Numbered from the stretch's first letter, positions 34,425-43,710 are shown. The stretch is 64,000 nt of DNA from an uncultured Clostridia bacterium (GCA_934754445.1 CAKVHZ010000004.1:1-64000); one strand, 5' to 3'. Notes: generated from the sequence alone by a model not told the origin. Numbers and translations are program-made.

Positions 34425-35490
34425 ATAGGTCAATTCTTGCTTTAGGGCTTAAGGTTAAATCGGCAAGATTTTCATATTTTATATAATTGTAATATCCTGC
34501 ACTTGCTATCATCGCTCCGTTATCGGTGCAAAGAGAAATCTTAGGGAAGTAAACTTCAATATTTTCTTTTTCGGCTCTTAATTTCATATTATCTCGTAAA
34601 TAACAGTTAGCAGAAACCCCACCAGCAATAACAATTTTATTGTATTTTTCGCCAAGCATTTTACTTGCTCTAATAGTTTTTTCTATTAATTCATCAAATG
34701 CTTCACTTTGAAAACTTGCACAAATATCATACTTATTAATTTCTTCGCCTTTCATTTCTTTATTATGAATATAATTTATAACGGCAGTTTTTAATCCTGA
34801 ATAACTAAAGTTGTAAGTTTTATTTAATTCTCGGTTTTCTTTAACAAAAGTTATATTTTTTTCTCCTAGTTTTGCAAGTTTTTCTATTTTAGGGCCTCCA
34901 GGATATTCTAAATTTAAAACTCTTGCAACTTTATCAAAACATTCTCCACACGCATCGTCTAAACTATGACCAATTAACTCAAATTTGTTGTAGTCCTCCA
35001 CTTTTATTAGTTCTGTGTGTGCACCACTAGTAAGTAAGCACAAAAATGGGGGAGTTAATTCTTTAAAACATAAATAGTTTGCACAAATATGACCTTTAAT
35101 ATGGTCAACTTTAATTAATGGTTTTTTCGTAATAAACGCTAATGCTTTAGCAAAATTTACTCCAACCATTAAAGCCCCAATTAAACCAGCACCATAAGTA
35201 ACGGCAATTATATCAACATCATCTAATGTTAAATTTGCTTCTTTTAAACATAAAGTTAAACAGTTATTAATTTGCATAACATGATTTCTACTAGCAACTT
35301 CGGGAACAACTCCACCAAATCGTTTATGAATGTCAATTTGAGTGGAAACAATGTTAGATAATATTTCACGACCATTTTTTACTATTGAAATGCTAGTTTC
35401 ATCACAACTACTTTCTATTCCTAAAACTAATATATCTTTTTTATTTTTTAGTTTTTCTAATTTTTCTTTTATTGCTTCTGTATATAACAT
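34423..35490 (-). CDS. tsaD: tRNA t6A synthesis protein TsaD
   Basis: Transfers the threonylcarbamoyl group to A37 of ANN-decoding tRNAs, with TsaB and TsaE (not in this window). 355 residues, full length: N-terminal IESSCDETS, metal-binding HIKGH motif (DHIKGHICAN), SGAHTEL and the C-terminal second ASKHA lobe with AGGVSANCYLR. The ATG has no ribosome site; TGa-TATAAT (35497-35502, minus strand) ends 6 nt before it, with TTGAAA 16 nt further upstream, a textbook leaderless layout. Confidence 0.97.
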   Translation of the reverse strand: MLYTEAIKEKLEKLKNKKDILVLGIESSCDETSISIVKNGREILSNIVSTQIDIHKRFGGVVPEVASRNHVMQINNCLTLCLKEANLTLDDVDIIAVTYGAGLIGALMVGVNFAKALAFITKKPLIKVDHIKGHICANYLCFKELTPPFLCLLTSGAHTELIKVEDYNKFELIGHSLDDACGECFDKVARVLNLEYPGGPKIEKLAKLGEKNITFVKENRELNKTYNFSYSGLKTAVINYIHNKEMKGEEINKYDICASFQSEAFDELIEKTIRASKMLGEKYNKIVIAGGVSANCYLRDNMKLRAEKENIEVYFPKISLCTDNGAMIASAGYYNYIKYENLADLTLSPKARIDL

Positions 35491-35496
35491 ATTTTT

Positions 35497-35524
35497 ATTA
35501 TATCACTTTATGTAAATTTTTCAA
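35497..35524 (-). promoter_or_regulatory. tsaD leaderless promoter
   Basis: Minus strand: TTGAAA (35519-35524), 16-nt spacer, TATAAT (35497-35502), then 6 nt to ATG. Confidence 0.8.
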
Positions 35525-35542
35525 TTTTATTTTTCAAAAATT

Positions 35543-36859
35543 TTACTTTTTCTCAAGTATTACAACTGTTTCTAAATTTTTTGTTTGTGGGAACATATCA
35601 AAGGCAGTAACATTTGTTAAATTATATTTATTAAATAGCATTTTTAAATTTTTTGCTAAACTATTTTTGTCGCAACTAATATAAATTATTTTTTTAGGTA
35701 AGTTTTTTAGTATTACATTTATCATTTTGTCGTCAATTCCACTTTTAGGTGGGTCTAAAACTAAATTATAATCTTTTAAATTTAATTTGTCTAAAACTGT
35801 GCCAGCATCTCCACAAAAATTTTCCAGATTTAAAACATTGTTTTCTTGTTTTAAAATTTGTGCGAGTTTGTGTGCTTCTTTATTAATTTCAATAGCGTAA
35901 ATTTTATTATTAATATTGTTTTTTGCTAAAATGCTACTAAGCAGTCCAGCACCACTATAACAGTTTACAATATTGCCACTAATATTTTTTAAAACAAAAC
36001 TATAAATTTCACTAGCAATAAAATTATTTACTTGCAAAAAACTTCCGTTCGTAATTTTTTGATTAATGTTTAAACTATTAAATTTTATTTCGTTTTTACC
36101 TATTAAGTTTATAAAGTTATAAGAAAGTATTTCTTTATCGCTTTTATTTATATTTTTATTAATTCCAACATTTTTAAATTTCGCTGTTAATTTTTTGTAT
36201 AAAATTTCAATATCGTTTAAGTTTTTATTATCATGTAACACGAAAGTTAAAAGCAAATCATTATTAATAATTCTACAAACCAAATGTTTTAATTCGCCTT
36301 TTTTAGTTTTTTCATTATATACTTTTAAATTGCAAATATCTAAATATTCATTAACACATTTTATTACATAGTCAAATTGCTCATTCATTATTTTGCAACT
36401 ATCAATTTTTACACTGTCATGACTATTTTTTTTATATAAACATAAAACTTTTTTGTTATTAATTTCATCAATTTTCATTGAAATTTTATTTCTATAAAAA
36501 TAATTCATATCACTAGCAATAATGTTTAAATTTTTTATATCTATATTCGCTACTTTTTTAAAGGTTAATAATAGTTGTTGTTTTTTAAATTCAAGTGCCT
36601 TTTCATAGTTTAAATGTTGAATATCACAACCACCGCACAAATTAAAGTAAGGGCATAGTGGAGTAGTCCTTAAATCACTTTTTTCAATAATTTTAGTGTT
36701 TTTTGCAAATAAAAGGCTATTTTTTTGCTTAATTATATCACATTCTATTAGTTCTTGTGGTAAAGCATTGTCTATAAAAATTGTCCTATTTTCTTTATGT
36801 GCAATACCTAGTCCGTTCATGTCTAAGTCATCAATTTTAACAATAAGTTTTTCGTTCAT
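35543..36859 (-). CDS. 23S rRNA (uracil-5-)-methyltransferase, RlmD/RumA type
   Basis: TrmA-family SAM-dependent RNA m5U methyltransferase. 438 residues: N-terminal TRAM-like OB domain (about 1-55), the Fe-S cluster cysteines in CPYFNLCGGCD (about 69-79), SAM-binding VNCYSGAGLLS (about 295), LDPPKSG and the catalytic YISCDKNSLAKN segment. The exact uridine target (U747 or U1939) cannot be told from sequence here. No Shine-Dalgarno: TGt-TAAAAT (36866-36871, minus strand) ends 6 nt before the ATG, with a weak -35. Confidence 0.92.
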   Translation of the reverse strand: MNEKLIVKIDDLDMNGLGIAHKENRTIFIDNALPQELIECDIIKQKNSLLFAKNTKIIEKSDLRTTPLCPYFNLCGGCDIQHLNYEKALEFKKQQLLLTFKKVANIDIKNLNIIASDMNYFYRNKISMKIDEINNKKVLCLYKKNSHDSVKIDSCKIMNEQFDYVIKCVNEYLDICNLKVYNEKTKKGELKHLVCRIINNDLLLTFVLHDNKNLNDIEILYKKLTAKFKNVGINKNINKSDKEILSYNFINLIGKNEIKFNSLNINQKITNGSFLQVNNFIASEIYSFVLKNISGNIVNCYSGAGLLSSILAKNNINNKIYAIEINKEAHKLAQILKQENNVLNLENFCGDAGTVLDKLNLKDYNLVLDPPKSGIDDKMINVILKNLPKKIIYISCDKNSLAKNLKMLFNKYNLTNVTAFDMFPQTKNLETVVILEKK

Positions 36860-36865
36860 ATTATA

Positions 36866-36871
36866 ATTTTA
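36866..36871 (-). promoter_or_regulatory. -10 box of the RlmD-like gene, leaderless
   Basis: Minus-strand TAAAAT with TGt in front, 6 nt before ATG; the -35 region (TTTTCT at 36889-36894) is poor. Confidence 0.6.
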
Positions 36872-36901
36872 ACAAGTTTTTAGTAAAAAGAAAAGTTAAT
36901 A

Positions 36902-36930
36902 ATAAAAAAAGTTTGATTTAACTCAAACTT
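36902..36930 (-). terminator. Terminator of comF-like operon
   Basis: AAGTTTGA/TCAAACTT stem (36909-36916 / 36923-36930) followed on the minus strand by seven T; it overlaps the stop codon of the ComF-like gene. Confidence 0.75.
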
Positions 36931-37675
36931 AATTTTCGCTAGTGTTTTCAATATCTAATTTTTTTGTTGTGTGACATAGTGTTAAACACTTAACACTTTT
37001 TGCTTTGTTTTTAATTAATAATTTTGCTAAACTTAAACTTGTTGCTCCAGTTGTAAAAATATCATCAACAATTAAAATCCTTTTATTTTTAATATCTTGT
37101 GCGTTTGTAATTATAAAAGCATCTTTTAAATTTTCCATTCTTTCATCTTTAGAAAGTTTTGTTTGAGTTGGAGTATCTTTTACTCTTTTTACAATATCTG
37201 TTCTAACCAAATTTGTTTCTTTAAAACTTTGAAGTAATAACTCAGTTTGATTGTAGCCTCTTTGTTTTAATCGTTTTTCATAAAGCGGAATAGGAATTAT
37301 TATATCAACATCGTTAATTTCATTGTGGTGAGTAAAATAATTATATAAAATGTTGCTAAGTGGTTTTGCTAAAAATTTTTGATTATCATATTTTAGTTTA
37401 TGAATTAAACTTTTAAGATTTTCATCATATTCAAAAACTGCTCTAGCAAGTTTGATTTCTTTATATTCATTATTAACGCACCTTTCACATAAGTTGTTTT
37501 CTCCAAAAACTTTAACTCCACAAATTTTGCAAATTTTATCATTTAAAAAGGAAAGTTTATCTAAACATTTTGGGCATATAGAAAAAGCATCGCTTGTAAA
37601 TATTTCTTCGTTACAAACAATGCATTTTAAATTATCAGGATATAACAATCTTTTCAAAAAACTAAAAATTTTCAT
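36929..37675 (-). CDS. ComF-family phosphoribosyltransferase-like protein
   Basis: 248 residues. Two N-terminal zinc-binding cysteine clusters (CIVC..CPKC and CKIC..CERC, about residues 18-65) precede a type I PRTase-like domain ending with ILIVDDIFTTGAT, the PRPP-binding loop. ComF homologues take part in DNA uptake and in fork-related processes; the biochemical substrate is unknown. The ATG follows the upstream membrane-protein stop by one base and has no ribosome site, so translation is probably coupled to that gene. Confidence 0.88.
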   Translation of the reverse strand: MKIFSFLKRLLYPDNLKCIVCNEEIFTSDAFSICPKCLDKLSFLNDKICKICGVKVFGENNLCERCVNNEYKEIKLARAVFEYDENLKSLIHKLKYDNQKFLAKPLSNILYNYFTHHNEINDVDIIIPIPLYEKRLKQRGYNQTELLLQSFKETNLVRTDIVKRVKDTPTQTKLSKDERMENLKDAFIITNAQDIKNKRILIVDDIFTTGATSLSLAKLLIKNKAKSVKCLTLCHTTKKLDIENTSEN

Positions 37676-37676
37676 A

Positions 37677-38069
37677 CTAAATTAAAAATAATAAAATTAA
37701 AGATAAAAAAGTTATAATAGAAGACACATTCAAATCTACTTTTTTATTTTTAGCAAAATTTATTATATTCATTATAAGACTGGTTACACAAAGGCCAGCA
37801 CAAACAAAAAACCAAATTCCAAAAAATGCTCTACTAGTTACTCCACAAAGTAATAAGAATCTCATAAACAAAGCCATTATTATAGAAATTGTTGCAAAGG
37901 TTAGTGCCAAATATTTTTTAGAAAAAGCAAGACCAAAAAAATTATTGGTGCTAACATTTCTATTGCTATAAGAAACGGCATCTAGTTTTCTTTCTTCATT
38001 TTTATTATTTTTTTGATATTCTACTTCAACATCATCATCTAATATTATTCTATCATCGTAACTTGTCAT
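37677..38069 (-). CDS. Small membrane protein (130 aa)
   Basis: 130 residues starting MTSYDDRI. An acidic cytoplasmic N-terminus of about 45 residues is followed by three predicted transmembrane helices (about 50-70, 76-98, 112-130). I use the ATG at 38069 rather than the in-frame GTG at 38114, because a TTGATT-17-TATAAT promoter (38076-38104, minus strand) ends 6 nt before this ATG. First gene of a two-gene operon with the ComF-like gene. Function unknown. Confidence 0.7.
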   Translation of the reverse strand: MTSYDDRIILDDDVEVEYQKNNKNEERKLDAVSYSNRNVSTNNFFGLAFSKKYLALTFATISIIMALFMRFLLLCGVTSRAFFGIWFFVCAGLCVTSLIMNIINFAKNKKVDLNVSSIITFLSLILLFLI

Positions 38070-38075
38070 ATAATT

Positions 38076-38104
38076 ATTATATAAAATTAATTTATAAAAA
38101 TCAA
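38076..38104 (-). promoter_or_regulatory. Leaderless promoter of the membrane protein/comF operon
   Basis: Minus strand: TTGATT (38099-38104), 17-nt spacer, TATAAT (38076-38081), 6 nt, ATG. Confidence 0.8.
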
Positions 38105-38313
38105 CTATTAACACTAAATTTTTGTTAAGAGTTTTGTGTAAAAAAACTATAATAAAAAATAAATGTTAACTTTTAGCGCTTCTGTTGCCCTTATTTTATA
38201 TGATAAAATTTGAACGAGCGAAAATTTTATTTTATTTATAATAGGTCAAAAAATATTATCATTATTAAACTTATAGATATAAATTGAAAAATCAACTAAT
38301 ATAATAAATTGAG

Positions 38314-40974
38314 ATGGTAACAAATTATTGGACAAAAAGTGCTGAAGAAACAATATTAAATTTAAACAGTAAATATAGTGGTTTAACGCAAAAACAGGCA
38401 AAAGAAAGACTTCGTGAAAACGGACAAAATAGTTTACCCGAAGGCAAAAAGAAAAGTGTTTTTGTAAAATTTTTGTTGCAGTTTAAAGATGTAATGGTTT
38501 TAATTCTATTAATTTCAGCTATTATTTCGGTAACGGTATCTTTAATAGAAAAGACTTATTCTAATTTATTTGAAGGCGGAGTAATTTTTTTAATCGTTAT
38601 TGTTAATGCTTTAATTGGGACAATCCAAGAAAATAAGGCTGAAGACGCAATAGAAAATTTAAAGAAAAGCACTGAACCTTACTGTAAAGTAATTCGAGAA
38701 AATGAAGTTATAAAAATAAAAACAAAAGATTTAACCATTGGAGATATTGTTGTTTTAGAAGCGGGTGATATTGTCCCGGCCGATTTAAGACTAATTGAAA
38801 CGCATAGTTTAAAGTGTGACGAGAGTGCGCTTACTGGGGAATCTTTACCTAATAACAAAAATGCAGATATAGTTTTAAATGTTGATACACCTTTAGCAGA
38901 TAGAAAAAATATGGCTTATTCTTCAACGATAATTAGTTATGGTAGAGGCTTAGGAATTGTTACAAATATAGGAGTTAATACCGAAATAGGTAAAATTGCA
39001 ACATTATTAACTTCTTCCGAAAAAGATTTAACTCCATTAGAAAAATCTATTAAAAAAGTTGGAAAAATTATTTCTATAGCGGTGGTTTCTATAGCAATTA
39101 TTATTTTCTTGATAGAAATATTTTTTGCTGATACCATTGATATTTTAAATGCTTTTATTGGCTCAGTTACTTTAGCGGTAGCGGCAATACCAGAAAGTTT
39201 ACCAGCAATTATCACCATAATTATGGCGGTAGGGTTGCAAAATTTGGCAAAAAAAGGTGCTATTGTTAAAAGATTAAAAGCGGTTGAAACTCTTGGTAGT
39301 TGTGAAGTAATTTGCTCAGATAAAACAGGAACGCTTACACAAAATAAAATGGAAGTTGTGAAACTTGTTTATAACTTAAAAGTTGATACTGATTTTAAAA
39401 AAAGTAGTAAGGAATTTGACTGCTTAATAAAAACTATGATTTTATGTAACAACAGTTATTTAGATAGTCACAATAAAATTATAGGCGACCCAACAGAAAC
39501 TTCCCTTATAAATTTTGCCATAAAAAACAATATAAATGTAAAAAATCTTGAAAAATTTGAAAGAATTTATGAAATTCCGTTTGATTCTAACCGAAAATTA
39601 ATGTCTACAGTAAATGTAATTGATAATAACAAGATTTGTTTTACTAAAGGTGCGTTTGATAAATTAATTAAAAAATGTAAATATATTTTAATAAATGGTC
39701 AAGTTAAAAAATTAAACGACATTTATATTAAAAAATTAAATAACCTAAATAATGCATTGTCTAATGATGCTTTAAGAGTTTTAGCGTATGCTTATAAAGG
39801 GGTAGAAAGTTTTGATAATTTGGAAGAAGACTTGGTTTTTGTCGGCTTAAGTGGAATGATAGACCCACCAAGACTAGAAGCATTTAAAGCGATAGAACGA
39901 TGTAAAGATGCTGGATTAAAACCTATTATGATAACAGGTGACCACCCAGATACTGCTTTTGCAGTAGCAAAACAACTAAAAATTGCTGAAAATAAAAATC
40001 AAGTTTTAGTTGGCACAGATTTAGATAAATTAACTGATGAAGAATTATCACAAAAAATTAATGATTATAAAGTTTTTGCTCGAGTTAGCCCCGAAAACAA
40101 AGTTAGAATTGTTAAAGCGTTAAAAAAACAAAATAAAATTGTTGCTATGACGGGTGATGGAGTAAATGATGCTCCTAGTTTAAAAATTGCCGATATTGGT
40201 GTAGGCATGGGAATAACGGGAACTGATGTAACTAAAGATGTTGCTGACATAATTGTTACTGATGATAATTTCGCCACAATAGTTTTGGCGGTGGAAGAAG
40301 GACGAAAAGTCTATGCAAATATTCAAAAAACTATTCAGTTTTTGTTAAGCACAAACATAGTTGAAGTTGCTACAATGTTTTTATCTATTATGTTTTTCCC
40401 CAATTTTAGTTTTTTAGTTCCTGCACAATTATTGTTTATAAATTTAGTAACCGATAGTTTACCTGCATTTAGTTTAGGTGTAGAAAAGGCTGAAAAAGAT
40501 ATTATGAAAAATAGACCACGAAAAACAAATGAAACAATCTTTTCGCGTGGCATTGGTGTAAACATAATTTATCAGTCTATAATTCAAGTTATAATAGTTA
40601 TGCTTGTTTACATTTATGGCATTAAAACAGCCAGTAATGAAGTGGCATCTACTATGGTGTTTATGGTAATTAGTTTTATGCAGTTGCTTCATTCAATAAA
40701 CTGCAAAACAAATAAAAGTATATTTGATATTAACATATTTAATAATAAAACATTTAACCTAAGTTTTATCGCAATAATGATACTTAATATTTCAGTGTTC
40801 ACTTTACCTATTTTTAAAAACCTATTTAATGTAGCCTCGTTAAATGTTAATCAATGGATTATGGTTATAATTTGTTCACTTGCCATTATTCCATTAGTAG
40901 AAATTTCAAAGTTAATAATAAATTCTATTAATAAAAAGAAACAATTTAATAATCAGATTGATGTTGACAAATAA
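38314..40974 (+). CDS. P-type Ca2+-transporting ATPase (P2A-like)
   Basis: 886 residues. P2-type cation pump with N-terminal cation-ATPase domain, actuator TGESLP, TM4 IPESLPAI (PEGL-like), phosphorylation motif CSDKTGTLTQ (Asp about 336), nucleotide-binding KGAFDKL, GDGVNDAP hinge and TM6 NLVTDSLPA with the Asn/Asp expected of SERCA-like site ligands. It most likely exports Ca2+; Mn2+ or Na+ is possible. There is no ribosome site: a TATAAT (38300-38305) ends 8 nt before the ATG, so the leader is 0-2 nt. The last codons contain the promoter for the next gene. Confidence 0.92.
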   Translation: MVTNYWTKSAEETILNLNSKYSGLTQKQAKERLRENGQNSLPEGKKKSVFVKFLLQFKDVMVLILLISAIISVTVSLIEKTYSNLFEGGVIFLIVIVNALIGTIQENKAEDAIENLKKSTEPYCKVIRENEVIKIKTKDLTIGDIVVLEAGDIVPADLRLIETHSLKCDESALTGESLPNNKNADIVLNVDTPLADRKNMAYSSTIISYGRGLGIVTNIGVNTEIGKIATLLTSSEKDLTPLEKSIKKVGKIISIAVVSIAIIIFLIEIFFADTIDILNAFIGSVTLAVAAIPESLPAIITIIMAVGLQNLAKKGAIVKRLKAVETLGSCEVICSDKTGTLTQNKMEVVKLVYNLKVDTDFKKSSKEFDCLIKTMILCNNSYLDSHNKIIGDPTETSLINFAIKNNINVKNLEKFERIYEIPFDSNRKLMSTVNVIDNNKICFTKGAFDKLIKKCKYILINGQVKKLNDIYIKKLNNLNNALSNDALRVLAYAYKGVESFDNLEEDLVFVGLSGMIDPPRLEAFKAIERCKDAGLKPIMITGDHPDTAFAVAKQLKIAENKNQVLVGTDLDKLTDEELSQKINDYKVFARVSPENKVRIVKALKKQNKIVAMTGDGVNDAPSLKIADIGVGMGITGTDVTKDVADIIVTDDNFATIVLAVEEGRKVYANIQKTIQFLLSTNIVEVATMFLSIMFFPNFSFLVPAQLLFINLVTDSLPAFSLGVEKAEKDIMKNRPRKTNETIFSRGIGVNIIYQSIIQVIIVMLVYIYGIKTASNEVASTMVFMVISFMQLLHSINCKTNKSIFDINIFNNKTFNLSFIAIMILNISVFTLPIFKNLFNVASLNVNQWIMVIICSLAIIPLVEISKLIINSINKKKQFNNQIDVDK

Positions 40975-40992
40975 ACTTTTTCGTGATAACAT
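40964..40992 (+). promoter_or_regulatory. Leaderless promoter inside the ATPase 3' end
   Basis: TTGACA (40964-40969, within the last ATPase codons), 17-nt spacer, TGa-TAACAT (40987-40992), 6 nt, ATG. Confidence 0.85.
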
Positions 40993-40998
40993 TCCATT

Positions 40999-41559
40999 AT
41001 GAGTAAAATATTAGAGAAAATTAGATATTTCTTTTTTGGTGAAAAATTAATTAGTGAAAAATTAGCCGATGTTATGAAAGATAAAAATTTAACTTCTAAC
41101 GAAAAATACACAAACATGCTAAAGTTAATTGGTAATTATTTTGTTAATGAGCATAATAACAATGTTGTTACAACGGTTTATGAACTACATTATGAAGAAT
41201 TTGTAGATAAAAATAATAAGGTTGATAAAGACAAATATAATAAAATTTTTAAAGAAGAAGATGGTTTATTAACATATATAAATTTAAGTTATTTTATTGA
41301 ATATCTGGTTGGTTTAAAGTTAGATGAAAATATTTTAACCATTGATGAAAAGAATATTTTAGATAATGTTAGAACTTTAGAAAACAATAACTTTAGAGAC
41401 ATTTCTAAAAAAAGTTTAAACTCTAATAGTTATTTCCACTTAAATAGTGCTTATACTGATTGCTTAAACGAAGGGGAAATTTTAACCAATAAGATAAAAA
41501 CATATTACAAAAAACTAACAAATTGTTATGATGAAATTGATGAACTTTATGGATTTTAA
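40999..41559 (+). CDS. Uncharacterised helical protein (186 aa)
   Basis: 186-residue soluble, mostly helical, charged protein without signal peptide or known motif. It contains repeated short hydrophobic helices (LLTYINLSYFIEYLVG, about 95-110). It has its own leaderless-type promoter, with the -35 sitting in the end of the Ca2+-ATPase gene and the -10 six bases before ATG. The terminator follows within 5 bp and carries the next gene's -35. Function unknown. Confidence 0.75.
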   Translation: MSKILEKIRYFFFGEKLISEKLADVMKDKNLTSNEKYTNMLKLIGNYFVNEHNNNVVTTVYELHYEEFVDKNNKVDKDKYNKIFKEEDGLLTYINLSYFIEYLVGLKLDENILTIDEKNILDNVRTLENNNFRDISKKSLNSNSYFHLNSAYTDCLNEGEILTNKIKTYYKKLTNCYDEIDELYGF

Positions 41560-41564
41560 AAAGG

Positions 41565-41590
41565 GTCTGTTTTAATTGACAGACTTTTTT
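41565..41590 (+). terminator. Terminator with an embedded -35 box
   Basis: GTCTGT (41565-41570) / ACAGAC (41579-41584) stem then TTTTTT. The TTGACA of the next promoter (41576-41581) lies in the loop and 3' arm. Confidence 0.8.
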
Positions 41591-41604
41591 ATTTTTTTTA
41601 TAAT
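41576..41604 (+). promoter_or_regulatory. Consensus leaderless promoter of the SDR gene
   Basis: TTGACA (41576-41581), 17-nt spacer, TATAAT (41599-41604), 5 nt, ATG at 41610. Confidence 0.9.
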
Positions 41605-41609
41605 TAATC

Positions 41610-42407
41610 ATGCAAAAAGGAAAAAAAGTTGTAGTAATTACTGGGTCGAGTAGTGGAATTGGTCTTGCTACTAGTAAATTTTTAAAACAAAAAGGTTATG
41701 TTGTTTATGGAATAGCAAGGAATATAGATAGTGAAAATATTACGAGTTATGCTTGCGATGTAACCGATAACGAAAAAATGAAAAGTATCTTTTTAGATAT
41801 TTTTAATAAAGAAGGAAGAATTGATTATTTAATAAATAATGCAGGTATTGGAATTTCTGGTGCGATAGAGCATACGACTGATGCTGATATTGAAAAAATA
41901 TTTAATATAAATGTTATAGCGCCTATAAAATTAAGTAGAGAAATTATTCCTTTTATGCGTAAAAATAATTTTGGCAGAATTATAAATATTAGTAGTGTTG
42001 CTAGTGTTATCCCGCTTCCTTTTCAAGCATGTTATTCAGCAACTAAAGCAAGTATTCAAAATTTTTCTTTAGCATTAAATAATGAAGTTAAAGATTTTAA
42101 TATTCGTGTTAGTGCTGTGCTTCCGGGGGATACAAAAACTGGGTTTACTGATGCAAGACTAAAAAACAAAGTTTTAGAAGATGAAAACTATAAAAAACGA
42201 ATAAACAATTCAATTTCTAAAATGGAAAAAGATGAAAGAAAAGGCAAAGACCCAATAACGGTAAGTAAAGTAATTTATAGAGTTATGAAAGCAAAAAATC
42301 CACCACTTACAAAAACAGTGGGGTTTAAATATAAACTTGTTGTATTTTTATCAAAAATATTACCACAAAAATTATTAATAAAAATTATAAAAAAGATTTA
42401 TGGATAG
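41610..42407 (+). CDS. Short-chain dehydrogenase/reductase, candidate 3-ketosphinganine reductase
   Basis: 265 residues. Classical SDR: NAD(P)-binding TGSSSGIG (about residues 9-16), NNAGIG, catalytic Ser in INISSVAS and YSATK (Tyr about 142, Lys about 146). A basic C-terminal tail (about 230-265) looks membrane-associated, as in lipid-acting SDRs. The gene stands 9 bp before a serine-palmitoyltransferase-like enzyme, so the natural suggestion is reduction of the 3-keto product. The family is broad and the substrate is not proven. The mRNA appears leaderless. Confidence 0.8.
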   Translation: MQKGKKVVVITGSSSGIGLATSKFLKQKGYVVYGIARNIDSENITSYACDVTDNEKMKSIFLDIFNKEGRIDYLINNAGIGISGAIEHTTDADIEKIFNINVIAPIKLSREIIPFMRKNNFGRIINISSVASVIPLPFQACYSATKASIQNFSLALNNEVKDFNIRVSAVLPGDTKTGFTDARLKNKVLEDENYKKRINNSISKMEKDERKGKDPITVSKVIYRVMKAKNPPLTKTVGFKYKLVVFLSKILPQKLLIKIIKKIYG

Positions 42408-42416
42408 GGGATTATT

Positions 42417-43604
42417 ATGGATTTATTTAAAAAATGTTATGTAAAAAATCGTTATGATGAAGTAAAGGAAAGTGGACTATATCCTTATTTTCATGAGTTA
42501 AACTCTAAGCAAGACACTGAAGTTGTTATGGAAGGAAGAAAAACCGTAATGATAGGCTCTAATAACTATTTAGGTTTAACTTATCATCCAGAAATTATCA
42601 AAGCGGGTGTAGATGCCTTAGAAAAATTTGGAACAGGTTGCACAGGTTCAAGATTTTTAAATGGGACACTAACACTACATAAACAATTAGAAAAGGAATT
42701 AGCAGACTTTTTACATAAAGAATCAGTTATAACTTTTGGAACAGGCTTTCAAACAAATTTAGGAATAATCTCGGCTATTGCTGGTAGGAATGATGTTATT
42801 TTATGTGATAAAGAAAATCATGCAAGCATTTATGATGCTTGCAGACTAAGTTATGCAAAAATGATTAGATATGAGCATAGCGATATGCAAGATTTGGAAG
42901 ACAAATTAAAATCAGTTGAAGAAGATAAAGGCATTTTAATTGTAACTGATGGTATTTTTAGCATGACTGGGGAAATTTGTAATTTGCCTAAAATAGTTGA
43001 ACTTGCTAAAACTTATGGTGCAAGAGTTATGGTAGATGATGCCCATAGTTTAGGTGTTTTAGGAACTCATGGCAGGGGAACGGCTGAATATTTCAATTTA
43101 GAAAATGAAGTTGATATTTATATGGGAACATTTTCAAAATCTCTTGCAAGTTTAGGTGGATATATGGCATCAAGTAAAGAAGTTGTTGAATTTGTTAGAC
43201 ACACTTCAAGACCTTTTATTTTTAGTGCTAGCATGACTCCAGCAAGCGTTGCTTGTGCTAAAAGAGCATTAGAGATTTTGATTAGAGAACCAGAAAGAAT
43301 AAAAAATTTAAGAGAAATTTCAGCATATATGCGTAAAAAATTAAAAGAATATGGTGTTAAAATTATAGAAATGAATGCTGATACGCCGATTATCCCTATT
43401 TATACATATCAAGATGAAAGGACTTTTAAGGCTTGTAAAATGTTATTAGAACGTGGTGTTTATGTAAACCCAGTTATATCTCCAGCAACTCCATTAGGAC
43501 AAAGTTTACTTCGAACTAGTTACACAGCAACTCACACTAAAGAGCAAATAGATTACGCATCTAAACAAATTAGCGAAGTTTTACAAATTTTAGAAAATGA
43601 ATAA
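42417..43604 (+). CDS. Alpha-oxoamine synthase, serine palmitoyltransferase-like
   Basis: 395 residues, PLP-dependent. Family members condense an amino acid with an acyl-CoA (glycine C-acetyltransferase, BioF, HemA, Spt). The N-terminal GLYPYFHELNS, GSNNYLGL, GTGCTGSRFLNGT, TDGIFSMTGEICNLP, VDDAHSLG and GTFSKSLASLGGY (PLP Lys about 241) read closer to Bacteroides-type Spt than to Kbl or BioF as I remember them; there is no threonine dehydrogenase or biotin gene nearby. Together with the SDR it could make a sphingoid base. A GGGGAT site precedes the ATG. Kbl-like activity remains the alternative. Confidence 0.85.
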   Translation: MDLFKKCYVKNRYDEVKESGLYPYFHELNSKQDTEVVMEGRKTVMIGSNNYLGLTYHPEIIKAGVDALEKFGTGCTGSRFLNGTLTLHKQLEKELADFLHKESVITFGTGFQTNLGIISAIAGRNDVILCDKENHASIYDACRLSYAKMIRYEHSDMQDLEDKLKSVEEDKGILIVTDGIFSMTGEICNLPKIVELAKTYGARVMVDDAHSLGVLGTHGRGTAEYFNLENEVDIYMGTFSKSLASLGGYMASSKEVVEFVRHTSRPFIFSASMTPASVACAKRALEILIREPERIKNLREISAYMRKKLKEYGVKIIEMNADTPIIPIYTYQDERTFKACKMLLERGVYVNPVISPATPLGQSLLRTSYTATHTKEQIDYASKQISEVLQILENE

Positions 43605-43609
43605 AATTA

Positions 43610-43638
43610 TTGACAAAGTTAAATTTTTTTGTTAAACT
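43610..43638 (+). promoter_or_regulatory. rpmH operon promoter
   Basis: TTGACA (43610-43615), 17-nt spacer, TGt-TAAACT (43633-43638). Leader about 65 nt with AAAGGAG. Confidence 0.85.
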
Positions 43639-43710
43639 TGTCTAGTCTAATTATTTTGACAGAATGAATTTATTTCATTTTAATAAATATTTTATTGAAA
43701 GGAGCAGATT

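Noticed and set aside
38185..38209. TTGCCC...TAAAAT resembling the tuf promoter before the Ca2+-ATPase
   Set aside because: The spacer is only 13 nt; the TATAAT at 38300 is closer to the start and more plausible.
43605..43710. oriC/dnaA-box region next to rpmH
   Set aside because: No DnaA-box cluster and no dnaA gene; the interval holds only the rpmH promoter and leader.
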